Source: Ailanthus altissimus
Taxonomy: Eukaryota > Streptophyta > Magnoliopsida > Sapindales > Simaroubaceae
Reading direction: 5' to 3'
Length of the DNA stretch: 64,000 bases
Assembly: GCA_946807835.1 (NCBI GenBank)
Contig: OX327690.1
Span: forward strand, 6,668,501-6,732,500
Shown: positions 13,082-26,795 of the stretch, in pieces
Position numbering within the stretch: position 1 is the first letter of the stretch
How the letters are laid out: each line of letters begins with the position of its first letter
Notes under the pieces: model-generated
Database searches by the model: none
What the model was told of the DNA's origin: nothing
The model's input: the letters and a program-made list of their open reading frames with translations, nothing else
Program-made: the position numbers and the translations under genes

Positions 13082-14513
13082 TGATAAGGGTAAATTTGTC
13101 ATATATTTTCTTATGTTTTTATTATTGATATTTTAATATTTTATGAGAATAGATGGCTATTTATGTGCATTATTGTTATTTATAGGGACTTGAACAAAAT
13201 TTTAAAAAAAAGATACAAAAGGAGCGAAAACAGAGACTAAAATGTAAAGTTTTTAAAGTATGTGTCCAGCGCCACGAGGATTGTCGCCCCAGCGCTGGAA
13301 CAGTGATCGAAAAATGACCTGTTTAAGTCGCATCTGGCGCCCCAGCGCCAAATAATCACCGTGCCAGCGATAGGTCAACACCTTAGCGCTAACATACCAC
13401 CGCTCCAGCGGTGAAGCATTTTTCACGCGTCGCCCCAGCGACAACTGCATAGCACACCAACAATAGCGCGAGTCATAGTTTGACGAGAATTAAGATTTTC
13501 GAACTTATATCAATCCCTATAAAAAGTCACTCGTTCCCAACCTTTAAGAATTGTCCAAGAGCACCCTAAAGCAATTCAAGAACACCAAGAATACAGAGCA
13601 CGAGTCTTGGAGAGTAATAGGAGTTTAATTGAAGCAACTTTAGAGAGAGATTCAAGGCATTCTTCGGCATCAAGAGTTCCTAGGCAGCGCAATTGAGAGC
13701 AATTCGAAGTCTATATCGGTTTGCTATTGATTGTATCATGATTTATTATTATTTTTACTGTTGTTCTCTTGTAGCCATGAGTTAAACTTATTTTCTATGG
13801 TTAATACTTGAACTCAATACGTGTGCTTAATTGCCATATCTTTTGGAATATTTAATAAACTTAGTTCTTTGATATTTAAATTACTTGATCTTAATGCTTC
13901 AATATATCTGACCAATATATGGTGAATGAGTTGAAAATATTGTTGATAAACTCGGAAGAAGAATCATAATATTTAAACCTAGGTAATTTGATGCATGATT
14001 GTAGAGTAACATTCAATGTTGCATATGCAAGTTTCAATTTAGGATAGGAATATACCTAATTAGCATGTATGATCAATAAGATCTAATTTTAATGAATCTT
14101 AATTTATTACAAGTACCATAAGAATATAGGTATTTAGTAAATTAAGGTATATTTGCACGACCTTGGAAGATGCTTGTGAATACATTAGTGTCTTGATCAA
14201 TAACAAAGACTAAGAGAGTTAGATATTAGAGATTAATTATTAGAAAGCATATTGAGGGATAATATTAATCTTAGGTTTTCTCTATATTGCTATCACCTAA
14301 ATCTCTTTGCATTGTGTTTTTATTTTTATATTTTCTATATTCATTCTTAGATTTTTATTTTTCTGAATAATTATTAGGAAGACATAATTGTAATTGGTTA
14401 AAAAGAAAAAATTATCCCTGTGGGTTCGACATCCGACTTATTTAGTCTCTTTATTACTTGCATACGATAATATATACTTGCATTTAATTTTAAGATATAG
14501 AAATATCGCATCA
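13082..14513 (+). mobile_element. Solo LTR inside copia gag (TSD CCTAT)
   Basis: The 1432-bp element starts TGATAAGGG and ends CGCATCA. It is flanked by CCTAT on both sides (13077-13081 and 14514-14518). The copia gag reading continues from one side to the other when it is removed. Near its right end it has the CCTGTGGGTTCGAC motif typical of LTR 3' ends of plant Ty3/gypsy Athila/Tat-type elements, which gives plus orientation. It contains an unusual GC-rich palindrome cluster at 13262-13442. No coding region is present. Confidence 0.93.
13262..13442. repeat. Cluster of short GC-rich palindromes around CCCAGCG
   Basis: Within the solo LTR, a GC-rich island holds several short perfect or near-perfect palindromes sharing a CCA-GCG core but with different stems: TGGCGCCCCAGCGCCA (13335-13350), CCGCTCCAGCGG (13400-13411) and GTCGCCCCAGCGAC (13429-13442). 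Further AGCGCT sites lie at 13291 and 13385. A short minus-strand frame over this island (13253-13450) has no recognisable domain and is not called as a gene. Confidence 0.8.
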
Positions 14514-17427
14514 CCTATCAATCTTAGAAGCAATCTATTCGCTTGAATCTCATGTTTATGAAGAATTATATTAGCAAGAGTATAAGGGATTTAATCTCAA
14601 AATATGAAAAGGTTAAGAACTTCATTAGGGCTATCGAAGAACAATTTATAAGTTCTGATAAGGCAAGGGCCTAGCATCCTTATGAGAAAGCTTTCAAGCA
14701 TAAAGCATAACAATTTTACTAATGTGCATGAGCACAACTTAAGTCTCTAGAAGTTGACATTTTTAAGTTATTCTTAGTTCATTTGATTATGAACTCTCTT
14801 CCAAAGGAGTATGGTCCATTTCAGATTCATATAACACACATAAAGATAAATGAACTATTAATGAACTTCTAACTATATGATTTTAGTTACAAGACTAGTA
14901 ATTTTGGGTTTTAAATTTTTTATTTAAAGATTTAAATTTTGTTTTGTTTAAAAACAGTATTATTGTTGGCAATGATTTTCTAGTTGATGGTTTATATATG
15001 TTTGATTTATCTTACATATGAATGCAACCTATCAACTATGCAAAATATGAATGTTGGCATTAAACGTAGTATTATTAAGGAGCACTCCTCTAAATTATGG
15101 CATAGGAGATTATGACATATTCCCATTGAGTGAATTAAAAGATTAGTAAATAAATGAGTTTTGTAAACTTTTGATTTTACTGATTTTGGATCTTGTATAG
15201 ATTGTATCAAGGGTAAGCAAACTAATAAGAATTCTAAGGGTGTCGAGAAGAGTAATGTAACACTTAAGATCATACATACAGACATCAATGGACCATATTG
15301 AAATTGCTTGATGAAATAAAGGTGGAGAATATTATGGAAGGTTCACTTAAAAGGGTCACTTACTAGGTCTATTTGCTAAGTTTCTCCAAAAAGAATGCAT
15401 TATTACACAATACACAGTACTAGGAATACCACAACAAAATGGTGTTGTCGAAAGAAGAAACCAAACCTTAATAGACATGGTAAGGAGCATGGTCAGCAAT
15501 TCAAGTCTTTCTAAAGATTTATGAAGTGAAGCTTTAAAGACCGATGTGTATATTTTAAACAAGGTTTCATCTAAGGTAGTTACTGAACACCTTTTGAATT
15601 ATGGTATAGATGGAAACCAAGTTTGAAATATCTACATATTTTGGGGAGTCCAGTTGAAGTGATGATTTACAATCCTCAATTAAAGAAATTGGATCTAAGA
15701 ACAATTAGTGGTTTTTTCATAGGCTATCCATTAAACTCCATATACATATTTTATTTTTCTTTACACTTTACATGAATTATAGAAGCTAGAAATGTAAATT
15801 TTCTAGAGGATCATGAAGTGAGTAGGAGTGAATTTCCTAGAAATGTCGAATTTCATGAAGAATTAGAAAATTATGAATCACATTCTCAAAATGATTCAAT
15901 AATTTTTTTCAAAAGAAATATTTTGGAATCTATTAAGGAGCAACCGATTCAAGAACACACATTCAATGAAACTCTTAAAGAGTATACAATTCAAACTCTA
16001 CCAAATGAAAATGAAGTAGTAGATTTGAGAAGATCCTCAAGAACAAAGAAACCTATAATTTCTAATGATTATACTATATATATTTAAGATTCTGACTTTA
16101 ACGTTAGACTTGATAATAATCCAAGCTTGTTTTCACAAGTTTTGAATGGAGAAAACCCTTATGTTTTGGTGTATGCTATAAAGGAGGAGATGGAATCTAT
16201 GGCTAAATATCAAGTTTGGGATCTCGTCGAGTTGTCAGTTGGTCATACAACCATTGGTTGTAAATGGGTTTATTAAACCAAAAGAAATAAAAATGGAAAC
16301 ATAGAACTATATAAAACCATACTTGTAGCCAAAGGTTTTACTCAACATGAAGGCATTGATTACCATAAAACTTTTTCTCCGGTGTCTAAGAAAGATTCAT
16401 TTAGAATCATTATGGCTTTAGTAACACGTTTTGATTTGAAGTTATACCAAATGGATGTGAAAATAACATTCTTAAATTGGGATCTTGAGGAAGATGTATA
16501 CATGAGTCAGCCTAAAGGATTTAATGAAAATAAAAAGGTCACCTTGAAAGCAAATTAAAAAGAAATCTACATATGGGTTGAAACAGGCTTTCTGTCAATT
16601 GTATTTGAAGTTTCATAATGTTGTTACTTTATATAGATTTACATAAAATATTATTGATCAATGTATATATATCTTAAAATCAGTATGAGCATATATATTT
16701 TTCTAGTCTTATATATAGATGACATTTTTCTTGTAAGTAGTGACTTGGGTTTGCTACATGACAAAAATATTTTCTTGGACAAAATTTTGAAATGAAAGAT
16801 ATGGGTGAAGCTTCATATGTCATTGGCATAGAAATTCTCAGAGATAGATCTAATAGGACATTAAGATTATCTCAAAAGGCTTACATTAAAATATTTTTTA
16901 CAGAGATTTAGAATGAATGATTGCACTCTTACAATAGCACCCATTGTGAAAGGGGACAAATTCAGTTAGAATCAATGTCCATAAAATGACTTGGAATGAG
17001 AACAAATGATGAAAATACCTTATGCTTTTGCTGTAGATAGCATAATGTATGACCATGTCTACACTAGACCTGACATTGTATTTGTAGTTAGTGTACTAGG
17101 TAAATATCAAAGCAATCCTGGTATGAAACATTGAAAGTTTGCCAAAATGAGTAATGAAGTATCTATAAGGAATAAAGGGCTATAGATTGACATACAAGGA
17201 TAATGACTATCTCAAAGTGATTGGATATTTAGATTCAGATTTTACTTGATGTTCAGACATAAAGAAGTCTACTTCGGGATACATTTTTCTTCCTGCAAGA
17301 GATGTTGTGTCTTAGAGAAGCGCTAGGCAAAAAATAATTGTTTCGTCTATTATAAAGAAGAATTCATTGGTTGCTATGATGTTACTTCACAGGCATTGTG
17401 GTGAAGAAATTTTATTATAGGTCTAAA

Positions 17428-18827
17428 TGATGAATATTTAAAATTACACATTTAATAAGGGTTTTACATCATTGTTTTGTATTACTAGTGTTTTTAACTC
17501 CCTAACTTAAGTATGTTTACAATACTATTTTGTGGTAGGTTCAATAAAATGGGCATAACTTTCTACTTATGAATTCAATTAGAGTCATTCTTGATCCTGT
17601 AAAGAGATGGCTCAATGGGATAACATATTATATTTAACAAGGTATAAGTTTAAGCATTTAGAAGGTGAAAATGGCGTAAAACAGAATTGATCTGCAGTAC
17701 AAGCCCAATCTAAATAATCATTAGTATTTGACGCATAACTATAGAAATAAGTATCTAATATGTATAAGATAACTCAATTTGAAAATATAAGAGACTTGTC
17801 TACAACTTTGATCTATTAAGTGAAAGCTAATCCGAATCACATCAATTCTAAATTGGACAATCAAGTGGGTACATTAATGATAATCAATACAAATTAGTTG
17901 CCACCCTTCTTAACTTTTATCATCTAAGTAGTTCATTCTTTATATGTCTTGATTTATCGATATTTTTCTATAAATATGTGGCCTGTTTATGCCAAAAGTA
18001 TATAATTAAAGAGTTAGATTTTAGTTTAAAATACTTATTTTTTTGTATTATCTCTTTGTAGTATTATTTCTTTTGCTTATTATTTTAAAGTTATGTTATC
18101 TCTTATTCCATCCTTTTTTTTTTTTATTATGTCCAAGTAATTCTCTTTTTGCTAAAGTGAAAGGGTGAAACTTTTGGTAAGGTAATAAGATATATACTTA
18201 ACTCTTATTCATGAATTTAATGTTTTATTCTTAAGTTAAGCAAATTTATATATGATGTATTTATTTTAATTGTAATATAAATACCCTTTCTTATAAAGTG
18301 GTGTATCTTGATTAATTATAGACAATTTTTATAGTTGTCACAATAAATTTTTGAAACCATTTACAAAATTTGGCGTAGATACTATTTCTTATAAAGTTGG
18401 AGTTTTGATTTATTGTAAACAAATATAAAGATTGACATAATAAATACTTGAACCTATTTAGAAGATTTTGTGTATAATAATTGAAAGAAATAAATACAAG
18501 TTAATATATAAATAGTAATAAACTTTAATTGTTATATCTTCCGATTGGAACCTCTTTTATGTGAGGATTCCAATTGAGTTATAAAATGAGTTGAATATAT
18601 TCTTATTTCATATGCCCAAAGTGGATCCCATAACTTTATATTTTATTTTAATTAGTTAATTGAATTATTATTTGCAATCATCTTATACTGCTTTAATTAT
18701 CTTTAAAATATTTATAGTTTGTAATTTTAATTTCATTTTTCTGTGGATCGACTCCGTTCTCACCAAGTTATTTATTACTTCGACAATCCTGTACTTAGGA
18801 ATAAACTCTTATATTCTGAACTTGCCA
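17428..18827 (+). mobile_element. Solo LTR inside copia RNase H (TSD CTAAA)
   Basis: The 1400-bp element starts TGATGAATATT and ends ACTTGCCA. It is flanked by CTAAA at 17423-17427 and 18828-18832. The RNase H reading frame of the host copia is continuous once it is removed. A CTGTGGATCGACTCC motif at about 18740 is the Ty3/gypsy-type LTR 3' motif also seen in the LTR at 13082-14513, although the two LTRs are otherwise different families. Confidence 0.93.
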
Positions 18828-19455
18828 CTAAAGATTGTCAATTCCATAGCAAGTCCTATAAGGATTTACTGTGATAACTCAACTGCAGTATTCTTTGCAA
18901 AGAATAACAAAAGTGGAAGTAACAGCAAACATATCGACATAAAGTTTTTGATTGTCAGAGACCATCTCAAAAGACAAGAAGTGGTCATTGATCATATAAA
19001 GACTACATTCAATATAGCGAATCCCATGACTGAAGGATTGCTGACTAAATTGTACAAAGATCAATGGATAATATGGGATTCTTAGTCTAAACTTATCTTT
19101 AATGCTGTTTTCATTCTCTAATTATGTAAATATGTATTTATTTGAATCATTTTAATTATTGAAACATTTTGTGCACATAGTATTTATAAGTTTTAATCCA
19201 TTGAGATTATTTAAGAGGACCTGAAATGACTTATGAAAAGTTCATTCATAAAGTAAGTTACTCATTTGAAATTTTTTTTATACATATGATATATGGAAGG
19301 AAATGTGTAATTAAAATACATGACTGCTATGATTCATCATTTGGATAAATAAAAAATTTCATTATGAATTATTTTAGGGAGTTACCAAAATTTTGTGGCC
19401 AATATAAATTAGTCGCCTTAAATTTATATTTTAATATGTGAATCAAGTAGGAGAA

Positions 19456-19800
19456 TGTTAGATAATATCTTATAATATTATATATTATCTCCTTAATATA
19501 ATTTATATTTAAAATTCATAGATGATGTGATAACTATCTTATCAGTTAACGCACACGATAAATGAGATAAATTTATTTTTATCAAATCATATACATGAAA
19601 AATATGTGAGACAATTTTTATCTTGTCATTGTATTTTTTTTATGAGAAAAAGTAATAAGATTATGTATATAAAAGAAGTGGATCCTTATCTTAACCATAA
19701 AAAAGATACATTAATTTTTATCTTTAAAATTCATCATCAAAAACTCCCAACAAAAATAAGATAAAAGACTTTAAATTATTTACTTTACTTATTTGAACAA
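19456..19800 (+). mobile_element. 3' LTR of the decayed copia element (end uncertain)
   Basis: A polypurine-like AAGTAGGAGAA precedes TGTTAGATAATATC at 19456, the usual arrangement at the start of a copia 3' LTR and about 370 bp after the pol stop. A TATA-like TGTATATAAAAG lies near 19655. The right end is not defined. CCAACA near 19752 is a candidate, but no target-site duplication can be tested because the 5' LTR is not seen. Confidence 0.65.
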
Positions 19801-21157
19801 CAATAACTAAAAATATGATTTATTTTATTTGTATTTAATAAAGGTACTTTCAAAATGGTTACATGGCTCCTTGAATGGTGGCACGTATCATTCCTTCCAG
19901 CTTAATGATCCTTGTCTGCGAGGATAAAGTCGGGATGCTATAAATCTTCGATCTAAATAATTGGACTTTTAACTGCTTAACTTCTATTAAAGATATTTCT
20001 GACTAAATGTAATAGTCTTACAATGTTGGAAAAAATAACAACGATGCTAAGAAAATAAAAAAAAACCTAATTATTCATTAATACTAAAAATCAGCACTTT
20101 ATGAGTTTATTAAATAAAACAAACAAATAAATTGATTGCATAACTTATGGTGGCACATATAAATGTCGAATTTATATTACGCATTTAATAAACGATTCAA
20201 ACTCGTTAATCTCATGTTATTCATGTCGAGTTAGAAATCTTATAAAAAAATTGTTATTTTTATTTAAGAGCCTGTAAAATAGATTTTTAAACGTAAGATT
20301 TTTTTATAAAAAAATATTACTCTAAAAATACTTATTGTATGAAATTGTTTTTTTCTTATACTGTATTTCTCCATGCGTGAGCATAATACCATCTAATTTT
20401 GTTTGGTTTCTTGTCATGCCACGAGAGACAAATGACCCCGGCCTAGCTTGCTTGGTTGAACACCAAAAAAGTATATTACTTCTATAAGAACAAGTACTAT
20501 TATATTAATATTAATCAAAGAAATAGATAAATACCGTAAATCTCTTTAGAATTTTTAAAGAAAGATGAATATATAAGGAGTATATTTCTATATATATAGT
20601 ACTTAAATTGAAATACCGAAGTCTCTACAAAGACTTTATAAATAAATATATAAGAAGTATATTTCTATATAGAATAATTTTTTTTTTTAGACTTCCTTTG
20701 ATTAATGATTATTTTCTCCTTTTTTTTTTTAAATATTTGTTTTATTTTGTATCAATTATATATTTTCTTATGAGTTTTATGTTGAAATTATGCATTCATA
20801 ATGTAATGGAACAAAAAATTAATTTTTTTTAATCTTTATTTTCATCGATAAATTTTTTTATCTTAAAATTTTATAAATATATAAATTTAATATTTTAAAA
20901 TACAAATAATAAGGATCAAGAATGGAGGGTAGGCATCCAATTTTCAATCAATGGAATACTTAATATGCTTTTTGTTTTATGTTGTCTCACGAGTGTCTTT
21001 GTTTCCCTTTTTATTTCTTTTACAATATTACAATTAAAATAAAATTAAATATTTTTAATCAATAACATCTATTAATTAATTAAATAAATATCTCTCTAGT
21101 TTTAAGGATGAGAAAACGTGAGCCAAGATAGACTCTCTCTCTCTCTCTTTGGCTCGT
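19801..21157. other. AT-rich intergenic stretch
   Basis: No gene supported. The open frame at 20608-20832 is poly-T and AT-rich translation with no domain. A short (CT)n microsatellite sits at about 21131-21148. Confidence 0.4.
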
Positions 21158-21916
21158 GTAACACTCAAAATTTAAATTTTACACAACTTTCAAATTTATT
21201 TAAATTTTTAAATTTAATTTTTTCATAAAAAATAATTTAAAAGAGATAATCTCTCCTCTTTATTAGGAGAGATTCAAGAAAAAAATCTTGTTGATGATTT
21301 CAAAAATCATCCTTGAAATGTTATATATTTAATTTTTAAAATTAAATTTTTATTTTTGGATAATATATTATTTTTAAAATTAATTAATTCTCAATTAATT
21401 AATTTATAATAAGGACACAATTATTGTATAATTACATAATTCATTTTTGTTATTGTTGTATATAATAACTCAAGAGATGGTGTTGGGGATCTATGAACCT
21501 ATAATTTTAAACTCTAATAAATTTTAAATAATTAATTAAACTTTTTAATTAATTAATCTAATTTATTAATTTAAGTGTTATTCCACTAAAAACTTAGAAT
21601 TGTACTTTTGAAATTGCCAATATATTTTATCAAGAAAACTTAAAATAATCCATTGATTTATCACTAAATGCAATTCAACCCTATATAAATAGTTCATAAT
21701 TAGAGTTTGGTCAAATTACCATTTACTTTTATAACTATTTCTTTATCTTTAAGTACCATTAATTCACTAGTGAATAGTTAATTTGTAACCTTGTTACAAA
21801 TTGAGTTCTCTAACTATTTAGTTTCAGAATTAATACTTAAAGGAACATTCTTTCTAACTTCCGTTAGAAAGGAATAAATTTTATATATATAAATTACATT
21901 CTCAGCTGCTTATCTC

Positions 21917-24900
21917 TATTAGAGCTGGTGCTTACGTATCATTTTAATATTGTACGAATATTAATTGTTTAATATTTATATAATAAACATTTTGAAATAA
22001 AAATTATTAATTTTATTATTATATGGTATAATGCTTATAACACTACAGACATTGTATGGTTTGAAGGAGTTCAGATCTGGTCTAAAGAAGTTTAGATCAA
22101 GGTTAAGAGTTAACAATGCTGAGAGTTATAAATGTCAAGAGTGAGCACTGCTAAGAGTTATCAGGTTATAAGAGTCGGCAAAATTTTAAGAGTTAAAATT
22201 TTTTTTTGAAATGGGACAAAGATCTAAGAGTATACTAGTAATGACATAGTTGCAAAAAGTTGCAATAAATGCTAGGAAATATCATTATACAAGTTTATCT
22301 TAAACATTATGTTCTTGATCTATATTCACCAATACGGGTCTATCGGCGAATCACTATTATATAGATCAGTGTATATTTATATCTGTATGGTACAGATGAA
22401 TGTTCTTAGTTGACCCTGAGTTTAGAGCTTGTGTAAGCATGCGATTATCTAGTTAGGACTTGCGAGAACCCTAATAGATATCTTATGAAGCCATCAAAAG
22501 AAGGTTCTCTCGAGTTGAGTAGTATTCGTGATCCTTCAACATGAGTGCCACGGTGGCTTGTGAGTGATCCACCATACTTTAGTTTCATATATGTTATAGA
22601 CATTTTATGGTCTGATCACTATGTGTCGCTAGGTATGATCTGATGCTCATGAAGTACGGTGTGCATAGATACGGGATCTATCAACTTACATAGGTAAGTT
22701 GGATATCTTATACTTTGATATTGTATTTTATAAATTCTTGTGGACATGAGCATAAACCCAATGGAGGATTTTTCCGCAAGGTTAAACAATATCGCAAAAG
22801 TGTTTGCGTATATTGTTTATCGAGATACAAATCTGGAGATAAGTTCAAGGATGCTCTTACAGGGATTTGATGGTGCTGATCTATATCTCTGTACATTCAG
22901 GGTATAAATGATGAAAGAATTATACGTATACGTAATGACCTCAACTTGTATGGTCTAACGTGCTGATTTATAATATTCGTAACATGTGCGTGGGGCTTTG
23001 ATTACGGACTCATAGAATAGTTCCATTTAACGAATCGGGTATGGACCTAGGAAGTTCTGTAATATGAAATGTATTCGTTGTGCACTTGGGCAGCATATTG
23101 TATTGAATAGTTCAATATAATAAAATCCAGCAATTTGTTATAATTAAGTTAATTAAAGTATATGGTTAATAGTACAACCCATTTTGGGTTAACTTGGTAA
23201 CCTAATAAGGGTATAAAAGTAATTTTACTTAGTTGATTATTTAATTATTAAATAATAAAAATAAATATATATTTATTTGTTAAATAAATAATTTAACTTA
23301 ATTATGGTTAAAAGTTAACCATACAGTTAAGTTAATTAGATATTAACCTTACTTAATAGTTAAGTAATAGTTAATCTAACCATAATTAAGTTAGTTAACT
23401 AGAGTTAGACTAGTTAGATATTTATTAACTAAGATTAAGTTAATTCTAACTCAACTAAAGTTAAAAGTTAACTTTGATTAAGTTAAATATCTCAAAATTC
23501 AAGTGAAATGCGTATAAAATTAAGAGTTAATTAAAATGCATTTGATTTATGTTAGTAAATTGAAACAAAAATGTTAAGTTAAGTGTTTTAGAACGACCGG
23601 CCAATTTAGAGAGAAATTGAGAATGAAAATTTATAATATTTTTAAGAGTTGAAAATATACTCTATTCATCATCTTCTCTAATTAAAGTTAGCTATTTAAA
23701 CATTAAATAAATTTATTTTTATTCAAGAGTTGAATAAATAAATAATAAATTTAACTAAGTTAAAAAGTTTAACTTAAATTATATTTAATTATTAAACTAA
23801 TTGCTGGATTAATATACTACTATTATAGACAATCAATCTCACTCTTGTTGATTGCTAAAATTGGCAAAGTTTATATTTCAAGTGGACTTCAAGCAATTTT
23901 AATTCTAAAGTTTCATGGGTTGAATTCTCAATCTTGTATATTAATTTGATTAATATGTAATAACTGTATTTATTATCATTTTTAGACTTCTGCTGTGTAA
24001 ATATATATGTATGTGATGCGTATATTTGATGATGAACACATACCACATGCAAGCTGTAGTAACCAGTATCCATAACCGGTAAGAATATGTATATTTATAT
24101 ATATAAATATACGTATTTTATTTGTATGTGGGTGATCCTTGATTTATATATTGTTATTAGTAGTGTTTTTATAGGTTAAGGATATACTATTAGTATTGGG
24201 TTTATTTGCAAGACTTTGGAATTATTTTAGGGACCAAATTGTTATACTTTGAAAGTTTTGGGGGTGAATTCGTAAATACCAAAAATTAACCACTTAGTAT
24301 AAAAATACACTTTTAAAAACCCTAATTCTCTCATTTTGGTCGAGCTACCCATTTTTAGAGAGAGAAGAGAGAAATAAAGGAGAGAGAAAGAGAAGAAGAA
24401 GAAGAAAATGAGAATTTTAGATCTTTAGAGGTATATCACAACTAATTATCAATTTATTGGTGTTAATTAAGTTAATTTCTTTAAGTTTTGATTTCTGGAA
24501 ATATGTATAATTAAGGATTTGATGTGTATTTCGTTTGATGTTGTGAGAATTGATGATGATCTATAAGATAGTTTGATAAATCATGATGAATTATGGAATT
24601 TCTGCTGGATAACCTCTTGATCTAGGAATTTTATAAATTGTTGTGATTCGATTCTGGTTTTGAATTTTGAGTATATGAAATTAGACATGTTTAAGATCAT
24701 CTGAGACTTTGAATCGACTGAAAATCTCAGAAATTGAATTTGTAGTGAATTTACCAAAATGACCCTGAAATTCTGGAAATTTCCTGTGTAAACAGTATAG
24801 TACAGTGAAAAATAATTTTTGTCCTACTGAATGATCTTCAAAAATTATGAATTTGTGGAATATGATAATTTTATATGTCTAATATGATATACTCGGAATT

Positions 24901-26790
24901 GAGAATTTAGATCAATGTGGTTGAAGTGTTATGAATTTCTAAAGTGTATCAGCTCATTGTAATATTTGATTAACAGATTTTTAAAGTTATAGAATAAAAT
25001 AGTTTTAAAATACTTTTGGCAGTGATTTGGAAGTGAAATATTTATCATGGACTGAGATATGTGTTAAGAGTAATTATGTGGTAGTTTTATAATTTTTGAG
25101 TTAGTATATGATTTTATAAAATTGGGAGATTGAATACTGTTCAGTAAGTATCTTGATCCTGTCAGGTTTGTAGTTTGGATTCGATGGTGTGTATGGAATG
25201 GATTGTGTAGGAAATTTGATATAATATTCATATATAAGAAGGATATATGAGTCAAGAATGGTATATTCTGATTTTGGAGTAATTGGACATCATTTGATGT
25301 ATTAGAAATTTTTGTTAAGTGTAAGTGGTCAGAATGACAGGTTTTGAGAAACCAAATATTTAGACCATTTTGATGTGATAAATGCATTGTGTATAATTTT
25401 GTAAGCTATTTAAAGTATTTTGTGTGAATTGTGAGGCTTATGAAAGGATTAATCTCCATTGATAGGTTAAGGAGATTTAAGCCTTGTAGCTGAAAGTGTT
25501 AAGAGGTAAGTATACTAGACTTACTACTGGAATCACAATAAACATAATAATTGTTTTGTATGATTTTGTAAATGGGGTTAAGAATATGTTTATGATATGT
25601 CAAAGTATATTTTGATATGAAATGTGAATATATGTTTATGAATGTGAGCATTGACATTGAGCATGGACATACATGTGTTTTTGAAAGTGAGCTTTCCAAA
25701 ATAAGATGCGTTTAACAAAGAAAGCTTTTGAAGTGTAATATGTCCATGAGAAATATTTTGTGATTTGAGGGTACTTGAACTCACTGTTAACTTAGTAGGC
25801 ATTTTATGTGATTTGTGGAGCCTTTATGTGTGGCCTTTCCTTCGGGATTGGTATATGTTATGTGTTCCGTATGTAGGGAGGATCCTATTGGTACCTAAAG
25901 GAAGTGTGAGTCATCACATTCGTATGGTGGCGTATTGGTACATGTGAGAGGACTCACCGATGATCAGGGTGAGGGTTTGGCTTTTACCTTCGGGCATAAG
26001 CGTTATATATGTGTGATTTAAAGACCTCACTTGTACTATTCCTCTCATACGGTATGTCACCTACGAGTGACATTTGGCTCATTATGTGATATGTGATATG
26101 TAAGTCCTACTAAGTAGTAGTTGAGTGATGGTATTCCTATTATGTGTTTTGAAAGAATGTGTAAGCGCTTACATGATATGTGATTTGATAAGATTATGAT
26201 TTTGATTGATCACAGCATATCATACATATGCATCGTGTACATATATGTATTTGTATTTGATATATGAAAAACTAGTATGCTTACTGAGTTTTATACTCAT
26301 TATAGTTTATGGTGATTTCAGGTAAATAAGGTACATGTGTGCATAACGGATTTGGCAAGGCTTCTGCTGTTCCTTGGGTTCCCTAAGTTGTTAGGTTGCT
26401 AAGTGTTTTATTTGGGGACACGTGGGATAAGATATTTGATTTGTCCCTAGTGAATAAATACCTATGTATTATTTTATTGTGTGGTTGGATTTAGTTTAAG
26501 TTTCACCAAGTGTAGTAATGGATTGATTTTAAGTAAGAATTTGCAATGAATATATTCTGGGCTTCCGGTAACAAAGTTGCTACTGGTGACGTAGTAGAGT
26601 GTTAATCTCTGAGAAAACTCTGCGTATCTCCGGTTTACTAATTGTCCCAGTCATAATTCAATTGCTATAATTCTGAAAGAAATTAAAATAAATGCTTAAG
26701 TATTATTGAATGAATGTAAGTGATGTCGTGTGTCAGATCATTTGGGTCTGGGGCGTGACACAAGCATCCATAATTAATCAAGACTCAACA
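21917..26790 (+). mobile_element. Solo LTR, family LTR-A, copy 3, interrupted by LTR-B (TSD ATCTC)
   Basis: The element starts TATTAGAGCTGG, where other copies have TGTTAGAG, and ends GACTCAACA. It is flanked by ATCTC at 21912-21916 and 26791-26795. LTR-A sequence occupies 21917-24054 and resumes for only 26761-26790 after the nested LTR-B. The related repeat at 54 kb keeps the uninterrupted site (54040-54044, reverse strand), which independently supports the insertion point. It is more diverged than copies 1 and 4, so it is an older insertion. Confidence 0.9.
24055..26760 (+). mobile_element. Solo LTR, family LTR-B, nested in LTR-A copy 3 (TSD CAAGC)
   Basis: The 2706-bp element starts TGTAGTAACCAG and ends GGGGCGTGACA. 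It is flanked by CAAGC at 24050-24054 and 26761-26765. The ending is typical of Ty3/gypsy chromovirus-type LTRs in plants, giving plus orientation by inference. It includes a GA-rich block at about 24356-24415. Short open frames inside it (for example 25499-25699 minus and 25765-25947 plus) recur in the tandem copies only because the DNA is duplicated. They have no domains and are not genes. Confidence 0.92.
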
Positions 26791-26795
26791 ATCTC

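Larger units (their letters stand above)
12960..19450 (+). pseudogene. Decayed Ty1/copia gag-pol, split by two solo LTRs
   Basis: The plus strand carries the parts of a copia polyprotein in order, with many stops and frameshifts. Gag (UBN2-like) runs at 12965-13081 and 14514-14880, with LxxCVDLDLAF and LMNSLPKEYGPF. The GAG-pre-integrase block (KLWHRRL) and integrase lie at about 15070-15760, and an RRSSRTKKP linker at 15818-16087. Reverse transcriptase lies at about 16190-16800, including a CKWVY block and a YIDD box near 16715. RNase H lies at 17100-17427 and 18828-19085. Removing the insertion at 17428-18827 restores one frame across the junction (IIGL then KIVNS), so the insertion was precise. 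The last part ends at the stop near 19083. Integrase and RT contain stops, so no activity is expected. Confidence 0.9.
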
